Positions 1 through 9,072 of a stretch of DNA of 34,577 bases are shown one piece after another. The notes under the pieces were generated by a model. That model had not been told where the DNA came from. It did no database searches and saw only the letters and a list, made by a program, of their open reading frames with translations. The DNA comes from an uncultured bacterium (GTDB lineage: Bacteria > Myxococcota_A > UBA796 > CAJQPC01), in contig CAJQPC010000199.1 of NCBI GenBank assembly GCA_905480105.1, forward strand, positions 1 through 34,577, given 5' to 3'. Each line of letters starts with the position of its first letter. Within the stretch, counting starts at the first letter, position 1. The translations under genes were made by a program, and so were the position numbers.

Positions 1-1486
1 GGGTCTGGTCGGATCCCGACTCTTCGACATCGAACTCAATGGGGTTGGTCAGATCGTCCTGGCCTTGAAATTCAGGCAGGTCAGCCGCAGTGAACTCGAC
101 GGTACTCACGTAGACCTCGTAAGTGTCCAGGTCGGATTCAAGGCCACCTTCGACGTTGACTAAGATGATCGAATCTTCAAAGCCCAAGCTGATCTCCAGC
201 AAATCTGGGGGTGTGTCCAGATCGATGTCGACGGCAACGCGCCCCTCATCCTGAACCAGAAAGAGTCGGTTCATGCCTTCGTCGAGTTCCAGTTCAGCAA
301 GCAAAAGGGCCAAGGAAGCGGATCCATTCTCGAAGTCCCCGCTGGCCAACTCCGTGCCAGTCTCCACGCCATTCCGCAGCGAATAGCTCCCTTCCGTATC
401 CGAGGTCAGGACCAAGTTGATCGTATCGCTCGCCAGATAGGGCCCCTCCTCAGCGATGTCTATGCCAAGCCAGGGGCGATCGGAGAACACGTACAACGAT
501 CCGCCTTCCAGGCCGAGCAAGTAGCCCGGCACCGCTTCGATCTCCTCCAGCTGGGGCAGCCCAAGCGTGTCGAAATCAAAGCTTAGAAAGGGCTCCGTTG
601 TGACGGCACTGTTGAAGGTCTCGCGAACAGCGAGGTTTCCCTCCGTCACAGACGCCAACCAGCTTCCGTCATCGTTGGACACACTGCAGGCCACCTGCAG
701 CTGAGGGTCGATGCCGCTGAGAACGGCGCCCACTTCTTCACCCGTGCTTGCGTTGGGTAAAACAGTCAGGAGTCGCCCATTGGAGTCGTTGGCGTCAGCA
801 GCAAAGGCCTGGTTCAAGACCTGAGGAGAGACACAGGCATCGGCCATGTCTACGGTACCGACTTGGCTTTGGAGCACCGAAGGAATGCCACCCGGAAGCT
901 GGATCTTGGAGACCTGCTGCCCTCCATGAAAGATCATCCAATGGCTGTCTAAGAGCAGCGTAAAGGCCAGGTCGCTGTAGCTCAAGAGGTCGGTGCTCTC
1001 CTCGGAGGCCAAAGCAAAGTCAGCGCTCCCATCTTGAGGGCCCAAGTAAATCTGGGGGTTGGCAGACTCCTGCTTGGCAATGGCGTACAGCTGCCCCACC
1101 CCAAGCTCGTCTACCGACACGGTGACTGCTAAAAGAGCTTGCCCCTCAGCAACATCAAGACTGTCCCCAGCGGTGACCGAATGGTCGTCATCGGACACAC
1201 TTGCCACAACCACTGTTCCGTCCGCACACCCCGCGTAGAAGGCCCAGGAGTCTCCGCGGTCAAAACTCGCCGGGACCGTGGCACCGCTGCAGCCGGCGAC
1301 CGTCGTGGTCTCCCAGGTCTCCAAATCCAAGATGAGCAGCTGGGTGTCTGAGACAAACGCGACCAGTTCCCCACCGGACGCCACATGCATCTTGGTCGCG
1401 CTGGGGCCTACCTCCACCTCAGCCACAAAGTCCGTGGGCTCCGCCGATGCCCCAACACTCCACAAGATCCAGAACATAGGCTTCAT
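1..1486 (-). CDS. secreted, beta-propeller-like hypothetical protein (3' end beyond window)
   Basis: Open minus-strand frame from ATG at 1486 (MKPMFWILWSVGASAEPTDFVAEVEVGPSATKMHVASGGELVAFVSDTQLLILDLETW...) with no stop to the window edge; N-terminal signal peptide; repeated short beta-rich segments. Absent from the ORF track because it runs off the window. Confidence 0.8.
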   Translation of the reverse strand, partial: MKPMFWILWSVGASAEPTDFVAEVEVGPSATKMHVASGGELVAFVSDTQLLILDLETWETTTVAGCSGATVPASFDRGDSWAFYAGCADGTVVVASVSDDDHSVTAGDSLDVAEGQALLAVTVSVDELGVGQLYAIAKQESANPQIYLGPQDGSADFALASEESTDLLSYSDLAFTLLLDSHWMIFHGGQQVSKIQLPGGIPSVLQSQVGTVDMADACVSPQVLNQAFAADANDSNGRLLTVLPNASTGEEVGAVLSGIDPQLQVACSVSNDDGSWLASVTEGNLAVRETFNSAVTTEPFLSFDFDTLGLPQLEEIEAVPGYLLGLEGGSLYVFSDRPWLGIDIAEEGPYLASDTINLVLTSDTEGSYSLRNGVETGTELASGDFENGSASLALLLAELELDEGMNRLFLVQDEGRVAVDIDLDTPPDLLEISLGFEDSIILVNVEGGLESDLDTYEVYVSTVEFTAADLPEFQGQDDLTNPIEFDVEESGSDQT

Positions 1487-1522
1487 CAATACACTCCAGA
1501 CTACACGTCTACGGACATTTCA

Positions 1523-1538
1523 TGCCAGTTCCGTGCCA
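1523..1538 (-). promoter_or_regulatory. candidate sigma-54 (-24/-12) promoter for the 1486 CDS
   Basis: Minus strand reads TGGCACG-GAAC-TGGCA, one mismatch to TGGCACG-N4-TTGCA; lies 37 nt upstream of the start codon. Confidence 0.4.
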
Positions 1539-1568
1539 ACCAAATCGGCCCAGTTTTAACAGATAATC

Positions 1569-1583
1569 CTGACAGCTTGTCAG
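1569..1583. promoter_or_regulatory. perfect inverted repeat CTGACA-GCT-TGTCAG, possible activator site
   Basis: 15-nt palindrome with 6-nt arms, about 30 bp upstream of the -24 element. Confidence 0.35.
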
Positions 1584-1619
1584 TCGGAGAATGCCCCCCG
1601 AACTGGACCCGAAAAGTTG

Positions 1620-2627
1620 TCAGAGCAGATCCAACTCGATCAACCCCAGCACAGCTTGCACGGCGTTCGCCGCCGGCAGGCGCATAGGGTCACCAGAAAC
1701 AAAGAGCTGAACACCCTGCCCCGCTGGGTCCGCGCGCACCCGACCAACGGCCAGCTCAGCGCTTCCCGCCATGCCTCGCGGCATCAGACCAGGCTCGAGC
1801 TGACGGTAGAGCTGCAAGCCATCAAAGTCGTCCACCGCTTGATTGACGCTCTCGACATTGATGCCCTGGCCATAGATTTGCAGGCTCAATCCCAGGCCCA
1901 CAAACATGGGGACCAACACCTGGTCCACAGCCACGGCCCCCGGACGGAGGCCCAAGACATGGCTGGCCTGTGCGGCAGCAATCAACTCAGACTGCAACCA
2001 TCCGCTGGGCTGTGGCTGGCCCCAGCCAGGCAACAGGTCAAATGCCAGCCCATACTCAAAGACCACTCGGGGGGGCGTTTGAGAGTTGAACAGCGCGGCA
2101 ACCTGCCCAGACAGCTCCCGCACGCCCTTCTCGTCGGCAATGGATGCAGACATCATGGCGGTTCCTCGGATCTGGCCCAGGCCCAAGGGCCGAAGCGCAG
2201 CCCCCAATCCCACCAGCGCTAATGCCAAGGCACCAGGACAAGTTCCAAGCCCAGTCTCGCGCAGTGCCTCCAGCGGGCCTGCGCTTCGTCCTACGAGCAG
2301 CGGTATGCCAGCACCCGGCGTGCGATAGCCGGCCAAGTCCAGAATCAAGCAGCCGGCCTCCGCCGCTTCGTCCAACAGCTCCGCATCCTTCTCTGCGACG
2401 GGCCCAGCGACCAAAACTAAGTCCACCTCTTCCAGTACCGCAGCCGTGAGCAAGCCCACCGAGAGCGGCTTCTTACGAAAGCTGAGTTCGGTGATCTCCA
2501 CACTGAGAGAGTCTACTGGGTGGAAGACCCGTAGTTCTATCGGAGACTCAGAGAGCGCTCCAAGCACCTCCCGACCCAAGAGAGAGGTTGCACCCGTTAC
2601 ACAAATTCCGTATCCAGCTTCAGCCAT
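1620..2627 (-). CDS. aspartate-semialdehyde dehydrogenase / USG-1-like protein, probably catalytically divergent
   Basis: N-terminal Rossmann GATSLLGREVL; GTCPGALALALV aligns with the active-site Cys region; C-terminal DPMRLPAANAVQAVLGLIE resembles the ASADH ending. Confidence 0.8.
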   Translation of the reverse strand: MAEAGYGICVTGATSLLGREVLGALSESPIELRVFHPVDSLSVEITELSFRKKPLSVGLLTAAVLEEVDLVLVAGPVAEKDAELLDEAAEAGCLILDLAGYRTPGAGIPLLVGRSAGPLEALRETGLGTCPGALALALVGLGAALRPLGLGQIRGTAMMSASIADEKGVRELSGQVAALFNSQTPPRVVFEYGLAFDLLPGWGQPQPSGWLQSELIAAAQASHVLGLRPGAVAVDQVLVPMFVGLGLSLQIYGQGINVESVNQAVDDFDGLQLYRQLEPGLMPRGMAGSAELAVGRVRADPAGQGVQLFVSGDPMRLPAANAVQAVLGLIELDLL

Positions 2628-2663
2628 GAGACGCCTCGCAAGGGTCCCCAGCTAACCGCAATA

Positions 2664-2909
2664 CTAGCGATGACCACCCTTCCCGTCGCCCACCGTGACC
2701 TCGCGGGCTGAGAGCAGGCGCAAGAGCTTGTCTTTCTGAGAAAGCTTCGCGCGCTTGAGGCGATGAAGCTGTTGCTGCTGCTCCTGGCTCAACCACAACG
2801 CGGATTGCAGGGCGTCCAGCTCTACATGCAGACGACCGTGATCCTGAAGTGCTCGATTTAGGTCCGGGTCATCCAGTGAAGCAATTCGTTCAACAAGTCT
2901 TGGGTCCAT
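2664..2909 (-). CDS. DUF465/YdcH-like small coiled-coil protein
   Basis: 81 aa; HRLKRAKLSQKDKLLRLL resembles the DUF465 pattern. Confidence 0.65.
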   Translation of the reverse strand: MDPRLVERIASLDDPDLNRALQDHGRLHVELDALQSALWLSQEQQQQLHRLKRAKLSQKDKLLRLLSAREVTVGDGKGGHR

Positions 2910-2918
2910 AGATCCTTT

Positions 2919-3554
2919 TCAAGCTCTGGGTGTTGGCAACTTTGCGTCAGCTTCGCGCAGGTATTCCAAGCGAACGGCCTGGGGTGCGACAGCCAGTGCC
3001 CGGTGTTTCCAAGCATACTCGGCCATCTCTACAACCGGAGAGCGGCAGGGTTCAGACGAAACTCTGCCACCGGCGGCCTGGATCTCGGCGCGCCAAACCT
3101 CGGCACCCTCCCCTACTGCATAAAAACCCGCGCCCGAGGTCTCCAACGCTCTCTGAATCGCCTGCTCAGGAGGCAGGTCCGCGCCCGGTCCCATCGGCAC
3201 ACAATCCTGAAAGCTCTGGGCGTAGGCCTTGGCCTTTCGACCGTCCAAGATGGCGAGCGTCGGGCCCTTTGGCGCCAGTAAGGCCCGGGCCTGCAGCGAG
3301 TTGATGGGCAACACAGGGACCCCAAGCGCAACAGCAAAGCCCAGGGCAGCCGCGACGCCGACTCGCAGCGACGTAAATGCACCCGGCCCTACCGAGACAC
3401 AGACCAAGGAGACCTGTTGTCCCTTCAACAGATCCACCATCGCTTCGGCCAAGGCCACGTCGGCGCCACGCAAGATGCGCTGCTCCCAGCTCCGCCCCCC
3501 AAGCACTGCGGCCCCAACGACAGGAGCAGCCGTGTCCACGCTCAGCACACTCAT
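2919..3554 (-). CDS. tsaB: tRNA threonylcarbamoyladenosine biosynthesis protein TsaB
   Basis: MSVLSVDTAAPVVGAAV..., VSVGPGAFTSLRVGVAAALGFA; start chosen at the ATGA overlap with the rseP stop. Confidence 0.92.
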   Translation of the reverse strand: MSVLSVDTAAPVVGAAVLGGRSWEQRILRGADVALAEAMVDLLKGQQVSLVCVSVGPGAFTSLRVGVAAALGFAVALGVPVLPINSLQARALLAPKGPTLAILDGRKAKAYAQSFQDCVPMGPGADLPPEQAIQRALETSGAGFYAVGEGAEVWRAEIQAAGGRVSSEPCRSPVVEMAEYAWKHRALAVAPQAVRLEYLREADAKLPTPRA

Positions 3555-5221
3555 GCAGCGATCCAATTTCGAACATCAATGACCAGGACAACGAACATCA
3601 ATCCCAGCAAGAACAGCACGCCTACCTGCTGCGCACGTTCGCGAACCAGCAAACTCAAGGGACGCCCACGGATGCCCTCGACGGCGTAAAACAGAAACTG
3701 GCCTCCATCGAGCACCGGGACGGGTAGAAAGTTCACCACTGCCAGGGAGATGCTGAGCCCGGCCATCATATAGGCCCAATCGAAAATCCCGCGCTCGGCG
3801 GCAGCGGCAGCGTGACGGAAGATGGCGATGGGCCCGCCGACTGTTTTGGAGGCTGCTGCCTCGCCGGTCACCAAGTAGCCCACCGTCGAGATCACCTTGG
3901 TGGCCGCGTCCAAGGTGCGCTGGCCAGCATGCTGAAGCGCCGGAACAAAATTGTAGCGCCGAGTAGCTTCTTCCTGGGCAATCCCTACGCTGAACGTGTT
4001 GAAACCAATGACTGGCCGGAAAGTGTAGCGGCCAAAGTTGTCGTGATCCTCTCGAATCGTTGGCTTGAAAATTCGGTCCTGAAGCTCGCCATCACGCAGC
4101 AGGGTCAGCGTGACAGACCTGGCCGAGGCAACCTCGCCCTCACCGACTTGGGCTTGCTTGACCAAGTGAATGACATCGTTGAAGGTACGAACCTTGACCC
4201 CGTCCACAGCGGTGACCACGTCACCACGCAACAGACCGCCGATCTCCGCAGGACTCTCTGGCTGAACCTCGTAGACAGAGAGGTAAGGCGGAGCCAAACC
4301 CCAAGCGTTCGCGTGGGTGTGCTCAAAAGGCAGACTGGACTCAGGACGGGTGGGGTCCTGGGTGACCGTGATGCTTCCATCGACCACATCGCCCTGGGTG
4401 TCGCGTCGCATGTACGCGACTTCAGCCTCTCCCTGAATTCCATCGAGCTCGGAGATCAGCGCGTCAAAGCTTCGGATCTCCTCTTCCCCAACCTTCGTTA
4501 CCAGGTCACCCGTCTCCAGGCCTGCCTGGGCCAGTACAGAGTCTGAGTCTGAGACCACCACATAGGGACCCGGGAAAATCGCGCTTATGCCGTAGACGCT
4601 GGAGGGGTAAACACCGCCATCCAAGATCGCGCCCTGAGGGGTGTCTAAAGTAAGTTCTAAAGACTGCTCCCCGCGCAGCAAGCGAACCACTGGATCCTGA
4701 TCGATGTGCTCCAGGCTCTCTTCCAGGGCCCCCCAGGTCGCAATCTCTTTGCCGTTGATGTGGGTGACCCTGTCCCCGACCTGTAGACCCGCATCTTGAG
4801 CTGACGAATAGAGGTCCACTTGGCCCAAGACCGGCGCGGCACCAGGCTCGCCGACCATGAAGAGTGCAGTGAAGACCACTACGGGCAGGAGCAAATTAAA
4901 AGCTGGCCCGGCGGCCACTATGATCAGACGCTGCCAAACGGGCTTGTTCATGAAGCTGGTGGGCGAGTCAGACGCGGTGTCCCCGTCCCCTCCGTCTTGG
5001 AAGGGATCCGCCCCCTCCATCATCACGTAGCCGCCAGCAGGAATCAGGCTGACCCGGTAGTCGGTGCCCCCCCACTCCACGCCGAAGAGCCGACGTCCAA
5101 AGCCCAAGGAGAAAACCTGGACCCCGACTCCAAAGATCTTCGCGAAGATGAAGTGGCCAGACTCGTGGATGAAGACAAGAATGCCAACGAGGGCCAGGGC
5201 TGCAAGGAGCTGAAAGACCAA
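3551..5221 (-). CDS. rseP: site-2 metalloprotease RseP (M50), three PDZ domains
   Basis: HESGH zinc motif, NFLPVPVLDGG motif, three PDZ-like segments; TM begins at VFQLLAALALVG, so a TTG start at 5221 is preferred over the ORF-track start at 5320. Confidence 0.92.
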   Translation of the reverse strand: MVFQLLAALALVGILVFIHESGHFIFAKIFGVGVQVFSLGFGRRLFGVEWGGTDYRVSLIPAGGYVMMEGADPFQDGGDGDTASDSPTSFMNKPVWQRLIIVAAGPAFNLLLPVVVFTALFMVGEPGAAPVLGQVDLYSSAQDAGLQVGDRVTHINGKEIATWGALEESLEHIDQDPVVRLLRGEQSLELTLDTPQGAILDGGVYPSSVYGISAIFPGPYVVVSDSDSVLAQAGLETGDLVTKVGEEEIRSFDALISELDGIQGEAEVAYMRRDTQGDVVDGSITVTQDPTRPESSLPFEHTHANAWGLAPPYLSVYEVQPESPAEIGGLLRGDVVTAVDGVKVRTFNDVIHLVKQAQVGEGEVASARSVTLTLLRDGELQDRIFKPTIREDHDNFGRYTFRPVIGFNTFSVGIAQEEATRRYNFVPALQHAGQRTLDAATKVISTVGYLVTGEAAASKTVGGPIAIFRHAAAAAERGIFDWAYMMAGLSISLAVVNFLPVPVLDGGQFLFYAVEGIRGRPLSLLVRERAQQVGVLFLLGLMFVVLVIDVRNWIAA

Positions 5222-5360
5222 GGTGCTCGTCTCCGGTGTATCAGCGCGCGCGCCAGAAGCTAAAGAGTACTCGCAGATGGTCCCGTAGGCCAGCCCACAC
5301 AGCTCAAGGGACCCTCGCAACTCAAGAGATCACCAAGGGTGCTGAAGAGAGCACGGCCAC

Positions 5361-6182
5361 TCAAGACAGAAGCGGTCGTACCGCCAAGACGTAGAGCCAA
5401 AGTGCCGGCCCAGTGAGCAGCAGAGCGTCCACCCGGTCCAGAAGTCCACCATGCCCAGGCATTATCCAGCCGGAGTCCTTGACCCCAAAGGAGCGCTTGA
5501 GCATCGACTCGACGAGATCACCACAGACGCCTATCGCGTCGACCACAACTCCGATCAGCACGCACTCCCACCAAGCCAAGCCCACGAGAGCGTCAAACTC
5601 CATGGCGATAGCCTTAACGGCGCAGACTCCAAGCGTGGCCGTGACAGCACCGCCGATAGCTCCCTCCCAGGTCTTCTTCGGCGAAATCTTCTCGTAGAGC
5701 TTGCGCTTGCCCAAAAAGCGTCCGGCGAAGTAGGCGCCTGTGTCCCCCAGCCATGTCACTGCCAAGAGCAGAAACACCCAAGCAAGACCGTCTTCTTGCT
5801 GACGGAGCAGCACAGGAAAGACCATGAGCATAGGTACATAAACCCACCCCAAAAAGAGGCGAGCGGTGGCGTTGGCCGCCGTCTCCACCGGATCTGGCCG
5901 AAAGAGGATGGCGCCAAGAAACCAGAAGCTGCCTAAGATGAGCGTTCCGACAACGGACATCTCGCTGCCGTGCAGCACAGCGAAGAACAGGCCCAGCGAG
6001 GGAACCAAAAGCACAAACAAGTGCTTGAAGCGCTGCTCTGGAAAGGCCATTGTGGCGTACTCATCCAGACAGACCAGCATGGCAAGTCCAAGGATGATCT
6101 CAGCAGCGATTACGCCGCCAAACAACAGAGCCGGGATCAGTACGGCAAGGCCAACAAAGGCCGCTAAGAGGCGTTTTCCCAC
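5361..6182 (-). CDS. cdsA: phosphatidate cytidylyltransferase CdsA
   Basis: Multi-TM; LGDTGAYFAGRFLGKRKLYEKISPKKTWEGAIGG signature. Confidence 0.95.
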   Translation of the reverse strand: MGKRLLAAFVGLAVLIPALLFGGVIAAEIILGLAMLVCLDEYATMAFPEQRFKHLFVLLVPSLGLFFAVLHGSEMSVVGTLILGSFWFLGAILFRPDPVETAANATARLFLGWVYVPMLMVFPVLLRQQEDGLAWVFLLLAVTWLGDTGAYFAGRFLGKRKLYEKISPKKTWEGAIGGAVTATLGVCAVKAIAMEFDALVGLAWWECVLIGVVVDAIGVCGDLVESMLKRSFGVKDSGWIMPGHGGLLDRVDALLLTGPALWLYVLAVRPLLS

Positions 6183-6186
6183 AGAA

Positions 6187-6936
6187 TCATGTCCCTTCGG
6201 TCAGCTGAGCGGAGGTCTTGCCATAGCGGCGCTCGCGTTGCCCAAAGGACGCGAAGGCTTGGCCCAGCTGGGGACGACGAAAGTCCGGCCAGGCCACATC
6301 AGTCACAAAAATTTCGGCGTAAGCCAACTCCCAGAGCAGGAAGTTGGACAACCTCAGCTCCCCGCTGGTGCGAATGAGCAGGTCCGGGTCAGGCAGCCCT
6401 GCAGTGCCCAGATGCAGACCAAAGGCCTTCTCGTCCAGGTCCTCGGGCTTGAGCTGTCCAGCCTGCGCGGCCTTGGCAATGCGCTGGGCTGCCTGCACAA
6501 TGTCAGCACGCCCCCCATAGGACAGGCAAAGCGTCAGGGTCATCTTGACGTTGGGACGGTCACTGTCCCTCATGATGGCTTGGAGCGGCTTTCGCACAAA
6601 GATTGGCAGGCGATCGATCTGACCCACCGCCCGTAGGCGGATGTTGTTGTCAATCAGTTCGTTTCGCTCATCCTTGAGGTAGCGCTTGAGCAGCTGCATC
6701 AGGCCCTGAACTTCGTCTGCAGGACGCTTCCAGTTCTCCGTGGAGAAGCTGTACAGCGTCAGCGCTTCTACGCCCCACTCTCGACAGGCTTTGGAGATCT
6801 CGCGAACGGACTCCGCGCCTTCGTGGTGGCCCTTGATGCGATCCAAACCGCGAGCCTGCGCCCACCGACCGTTGTCATCCATGATCACCGCGAGGTGTTT
6901 GGGGACCCGAGCCCCATCAGGCAGAGGCGAGTTCAA
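6187..6936 (-). CDS. uppS: isoprenyl (undecaprenyl) diphosphate synthase
   Basis: HLAVIMDDNGRWAQARG, SYGGRADIVQAAQRIA, PDPDLLIRTSGELRLSNFLLWELAYAEIFVTDVAWPDF. Confidence 0.95.
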   Translation of the reverse strand: MNSPLPDGARVPKHLAVIMDDNGRWAQARGLDRIKGHHEGAESVREISKACREWGVEALTLYSFSTENWKRPADEVQGLMQLLKRYLKDERNELIDNNIRLRAVGQIDRLPIFVRKPLQAIMRDSDRPNVKMTLTLCLSYGGRADIVQAAQRIAKAAQAGQLKPEDLDEKAFGLHLGTAGLPDPDLLIRTSGELRLSNFLLWELAYAEIFVTDVAWPDFRRPQLGQAFASFGQRERRYGKTSAQLTEGT

Positions 6937-7493
6937 ACCTCCACGATCTCCGCTTCCTTAGCCGAGACCAAGGAGTCCAATGCGCTGGAGTACTCATCCG
7001 TCGACTTCTGAACTTGCTTCAGGTAGCGATCCAGATCGTCCTCTGAGATTTCCTTGTCCGCCTCGGCGTCCTTGAAGATCTGGTTGTACTCTTTTCGCAC
7101 ACCGCGAACGCGGACCTTGTGGTCCTCGCCCATGCTGCGCGCCCGCCTGACCAGCTCTTGCCGGCGATCACCGGTGAGCGCCGGCACAGGAACACGAACG
7201 ACCTGGCCATCGTTGGAGGGATTCAGGCCAAGCGCCGCGGCACCGATGGCACGCTCAATGTCCGAAATCGTGGACTTGTCCCAAGGAGTGACCACCAACA
7301 TACGCGCGTCTGGTGCGTTGATCGTCGCAAGTTGCTTGATGGGCATGCTGGCTCCGTACGAAGCCACCAAGACGTTGACGCTGTCCAAAAGGGCCGGCGT
7401 TGCACGACCCGTCCGCACAGTGGCCAGTGATTTCTTTAGGGACTCGATCGAGGACTTCATGTCGTCCTTCATCGCGGACAGGTACTCGTTCAC
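6933..7493 (-). CDS. frr: ribosome recycling factor
   Basis: LATVRTGRATPALLDSVNV, GLNPSNDGQVVRVPVPALTGDRRQELV. Confidence 0.96.
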   Translation of the reverse strand: MNEYLSAMKDDMKSSIESLKKSLATVRTGRATPALLDSVNVLVASYGASMPIKQLATINAPDARMLVVTPWDKSTISDIERAIGAAALGLNPSNDGQVVRVPVPALTGDRRQELVRRARSMGEDHKVRVRGVRKEYNQIFKDAEADKEISEDDLDRYLKQVQKSTDEYSSALDSLVSAKEAEIVEV

Positions 7494-7537
7494 CGTGACC
7501 TCCAGAGGTGTTGGAAACCTAACGCAGCCAAGAGGCT

Positions 7538-8263
7538 CTACAAGGAGGCCTCGTTGTTGTCGACCAAGGTCCCAAGCTTCTCGCCCTTGACCACCCGGAC
7601 CACATTGCCCTGGGTGTGGAAGTCAAAGACGATGATTGGGATGTCGTTCTCCATGCACATCGACAGGGCTGTGGCGTCCATGACCTTCAGACCGCGCTGC
7701 AGCGCATCCCTGAAACAGATGTGTTCAAAGCGCACAGCGTCATCGTGCTTGGCCGGATCTTTGTCATACACCCCGTCGACCTTGGTCGCCTTCAGGATGA
7801 CATCGGCGTGGATCTCAGCAGCACGAAGCGCGGCTGCCGTATCGGTAGAGAAATAAGGGTTACCCGTCCCAGCGCCGAAGATCACAACGCGGCCCTTCTC
7901 CATGTGTCGTTCGGCCCGGCGGCGAACGTAGGGCTCGGCCACTTTGTCCATTGGGATGGCAGACATACAGCGCGTCTTTACACCACGTCGCTCCAAGGCA
8001 TCCTGAAGGGCCAAAGCGTTGATCACCGTAGCCAACATACCCATGTAGTCGGCGTGAGCGCGGTCCATTCCTTTGGACGCGCCAGCCAGTCCCCGAAAGA
8101 TGTTGCCGCCGCCAATCACGACAGCGACCTCTACCCCCAACTCCTCTCGAAGAGCCTTGACCTCGTCCGCAAATCGCGCAAGCGCGGCCGGGCCAATTCC
8201 AAAGCCTCGATCTTCAGCGAGCATCTCGCCGGAGAGCTTCAGGAGAATGCGCTTGTAGGCCAT
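7538..8263 (-). CDS. pyrH: UMP kinase
   Basis: [49 protein letters not shown]. Confidence 0.97.
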   Translation of the reverse strand: MAYKRILLKLSGEMLAEDRGFGIGPAALARFADEVKALREELGVEVAVVIGGGNIFRGLAGASKGMDRAHADYMGMLATVINALALQDALERRGVKTRCMSAIPMDKVAEPYVRRRAERHMEKGRVVIFGAGTGNPYFSTDTAAALRAAEIHADVILKATKVDGVYDKDPAKHDDAVRFEHICFRDALQRGLKVMDATALSMCMENDIPIIVFDFHTQGNVVRVVKGEKLGTLVDNNEASL

Positions 8264-8277
8264 GGGTGGCTCCAGTT

Positions 8278-8299
8278 TGGGGGGATGGAAGGCCCCCCA
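8278..8299. terminator. G/C hairpin between tsf and pyrH (terminator- or attenuator-like)
   Basis: TGGGGGG-ATGGAAGG-CCCCCCA, 7-bp perfect stem, no clear U tract. Confidence 0.35.
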
Positions 8300-8325
8300 G
8301 GGAGCCTCCCAGGGTCAGCAGCGAC

Positions 8326-8979
8326 TCAGGCCAAGCCAGCCTGAGCAGCGACCTCAGCAGCAAAGTCATCGACCTTCTTCTCAAGGCCCTCGCCCAAGAC
8401 GAAGCGGCTAAAGCGGCGAATCTTGATGTTCTCGCCAATGACCGCGACCTGCTCATTGAGCATCGCTTCGACGGTCTTGCTGTCGTCCTTGACGAACTTC
8501 TGCTCCAAGAGAACGCGCTCCTCAAAGAACTTGCCCATGCGACCAGCAACAATCTTCTCAGCGATGTGAGCAGGCTTGCCCTCTTCGATGATGCGAGCGA
8601 GTTGAATCTTCCTCTCGCGCTCGATTGCATCCTCGGGGACTTCGTCCTTGGTCACGTACTCGGGAGCCGCAGCCGCGATGTGCATTGCGATGTCATTGCA
8701 GAGATTGATGAACTGCTCGTTGCGAGCAACGAAGTCGGTCTCGGCGTTGATTTCGACGAGCACGCCGATCTTGCCGGCTCCGTGCACGTAAGCGTGAACC
8801 AAGCCCTCGGTCGCGATCCGGCCCGATTTCTTGGCGGCCTTGGTGATGCCCTTTTCACGAAGCCAGTCGATCGACTTATCGACGTCGCCGCCGGTGGCGT
8901 CGAGCTCCTTCTTGCAGTCCAACATGCCAGCGCCCGAGCGAGCACGCAGCGCCTTGATATCCTTGGAAGAGACAGCCAT
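8326..8979 (-). CDS. tsf: elongation factor Ts
   Basis: MAVSSKDIKALRARSGAGMLDCKKELDATGGDVDKSIDWLREKG; the ATG at 8979 fits the family N-terminus. Confidence 0.97.
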   Translation of the reverse strand: MAVSSKDIKALRARSGAGMLDCKKELDATGGDVDKSIDWLREKGITKAAKKSGRIATEGLVHAYVHGAGKIGVLVEINAETDFVARNEQFINLCNDIAMHIAAAAPEYVTKDEVPEDAIERERKIQLARIIEEGKPAHIAEKIVAGRMGKFFEERVLLEQKFVKDDSKTVEAMLNEQVAVIGENIKIRRFSRFVLGEGLEKKVDDFAAEVAAQAGLA

Positions 8980-9001
8980 TATGCAGTCCTGTAGCGTTCC
9001 C

Positions 9002-9022
9002 ACGGCCCCCAAAGGGGACCGT
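9002..9022. promoter_or_regulatory. intergenic hairpin upstream of tsf start
   Basis: ACGGCCCCC-AAA-GGGGACCGT, 9-pair stem with one mismatch/wobble, 22 nt before the tsf ATG. Confidence 0.35.
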
Positions 9023-9072
9023 AGGTGGTTTTTAGGTGTGGTTTTGCCAGGGTCACCCCGAGCGACGCGGTC

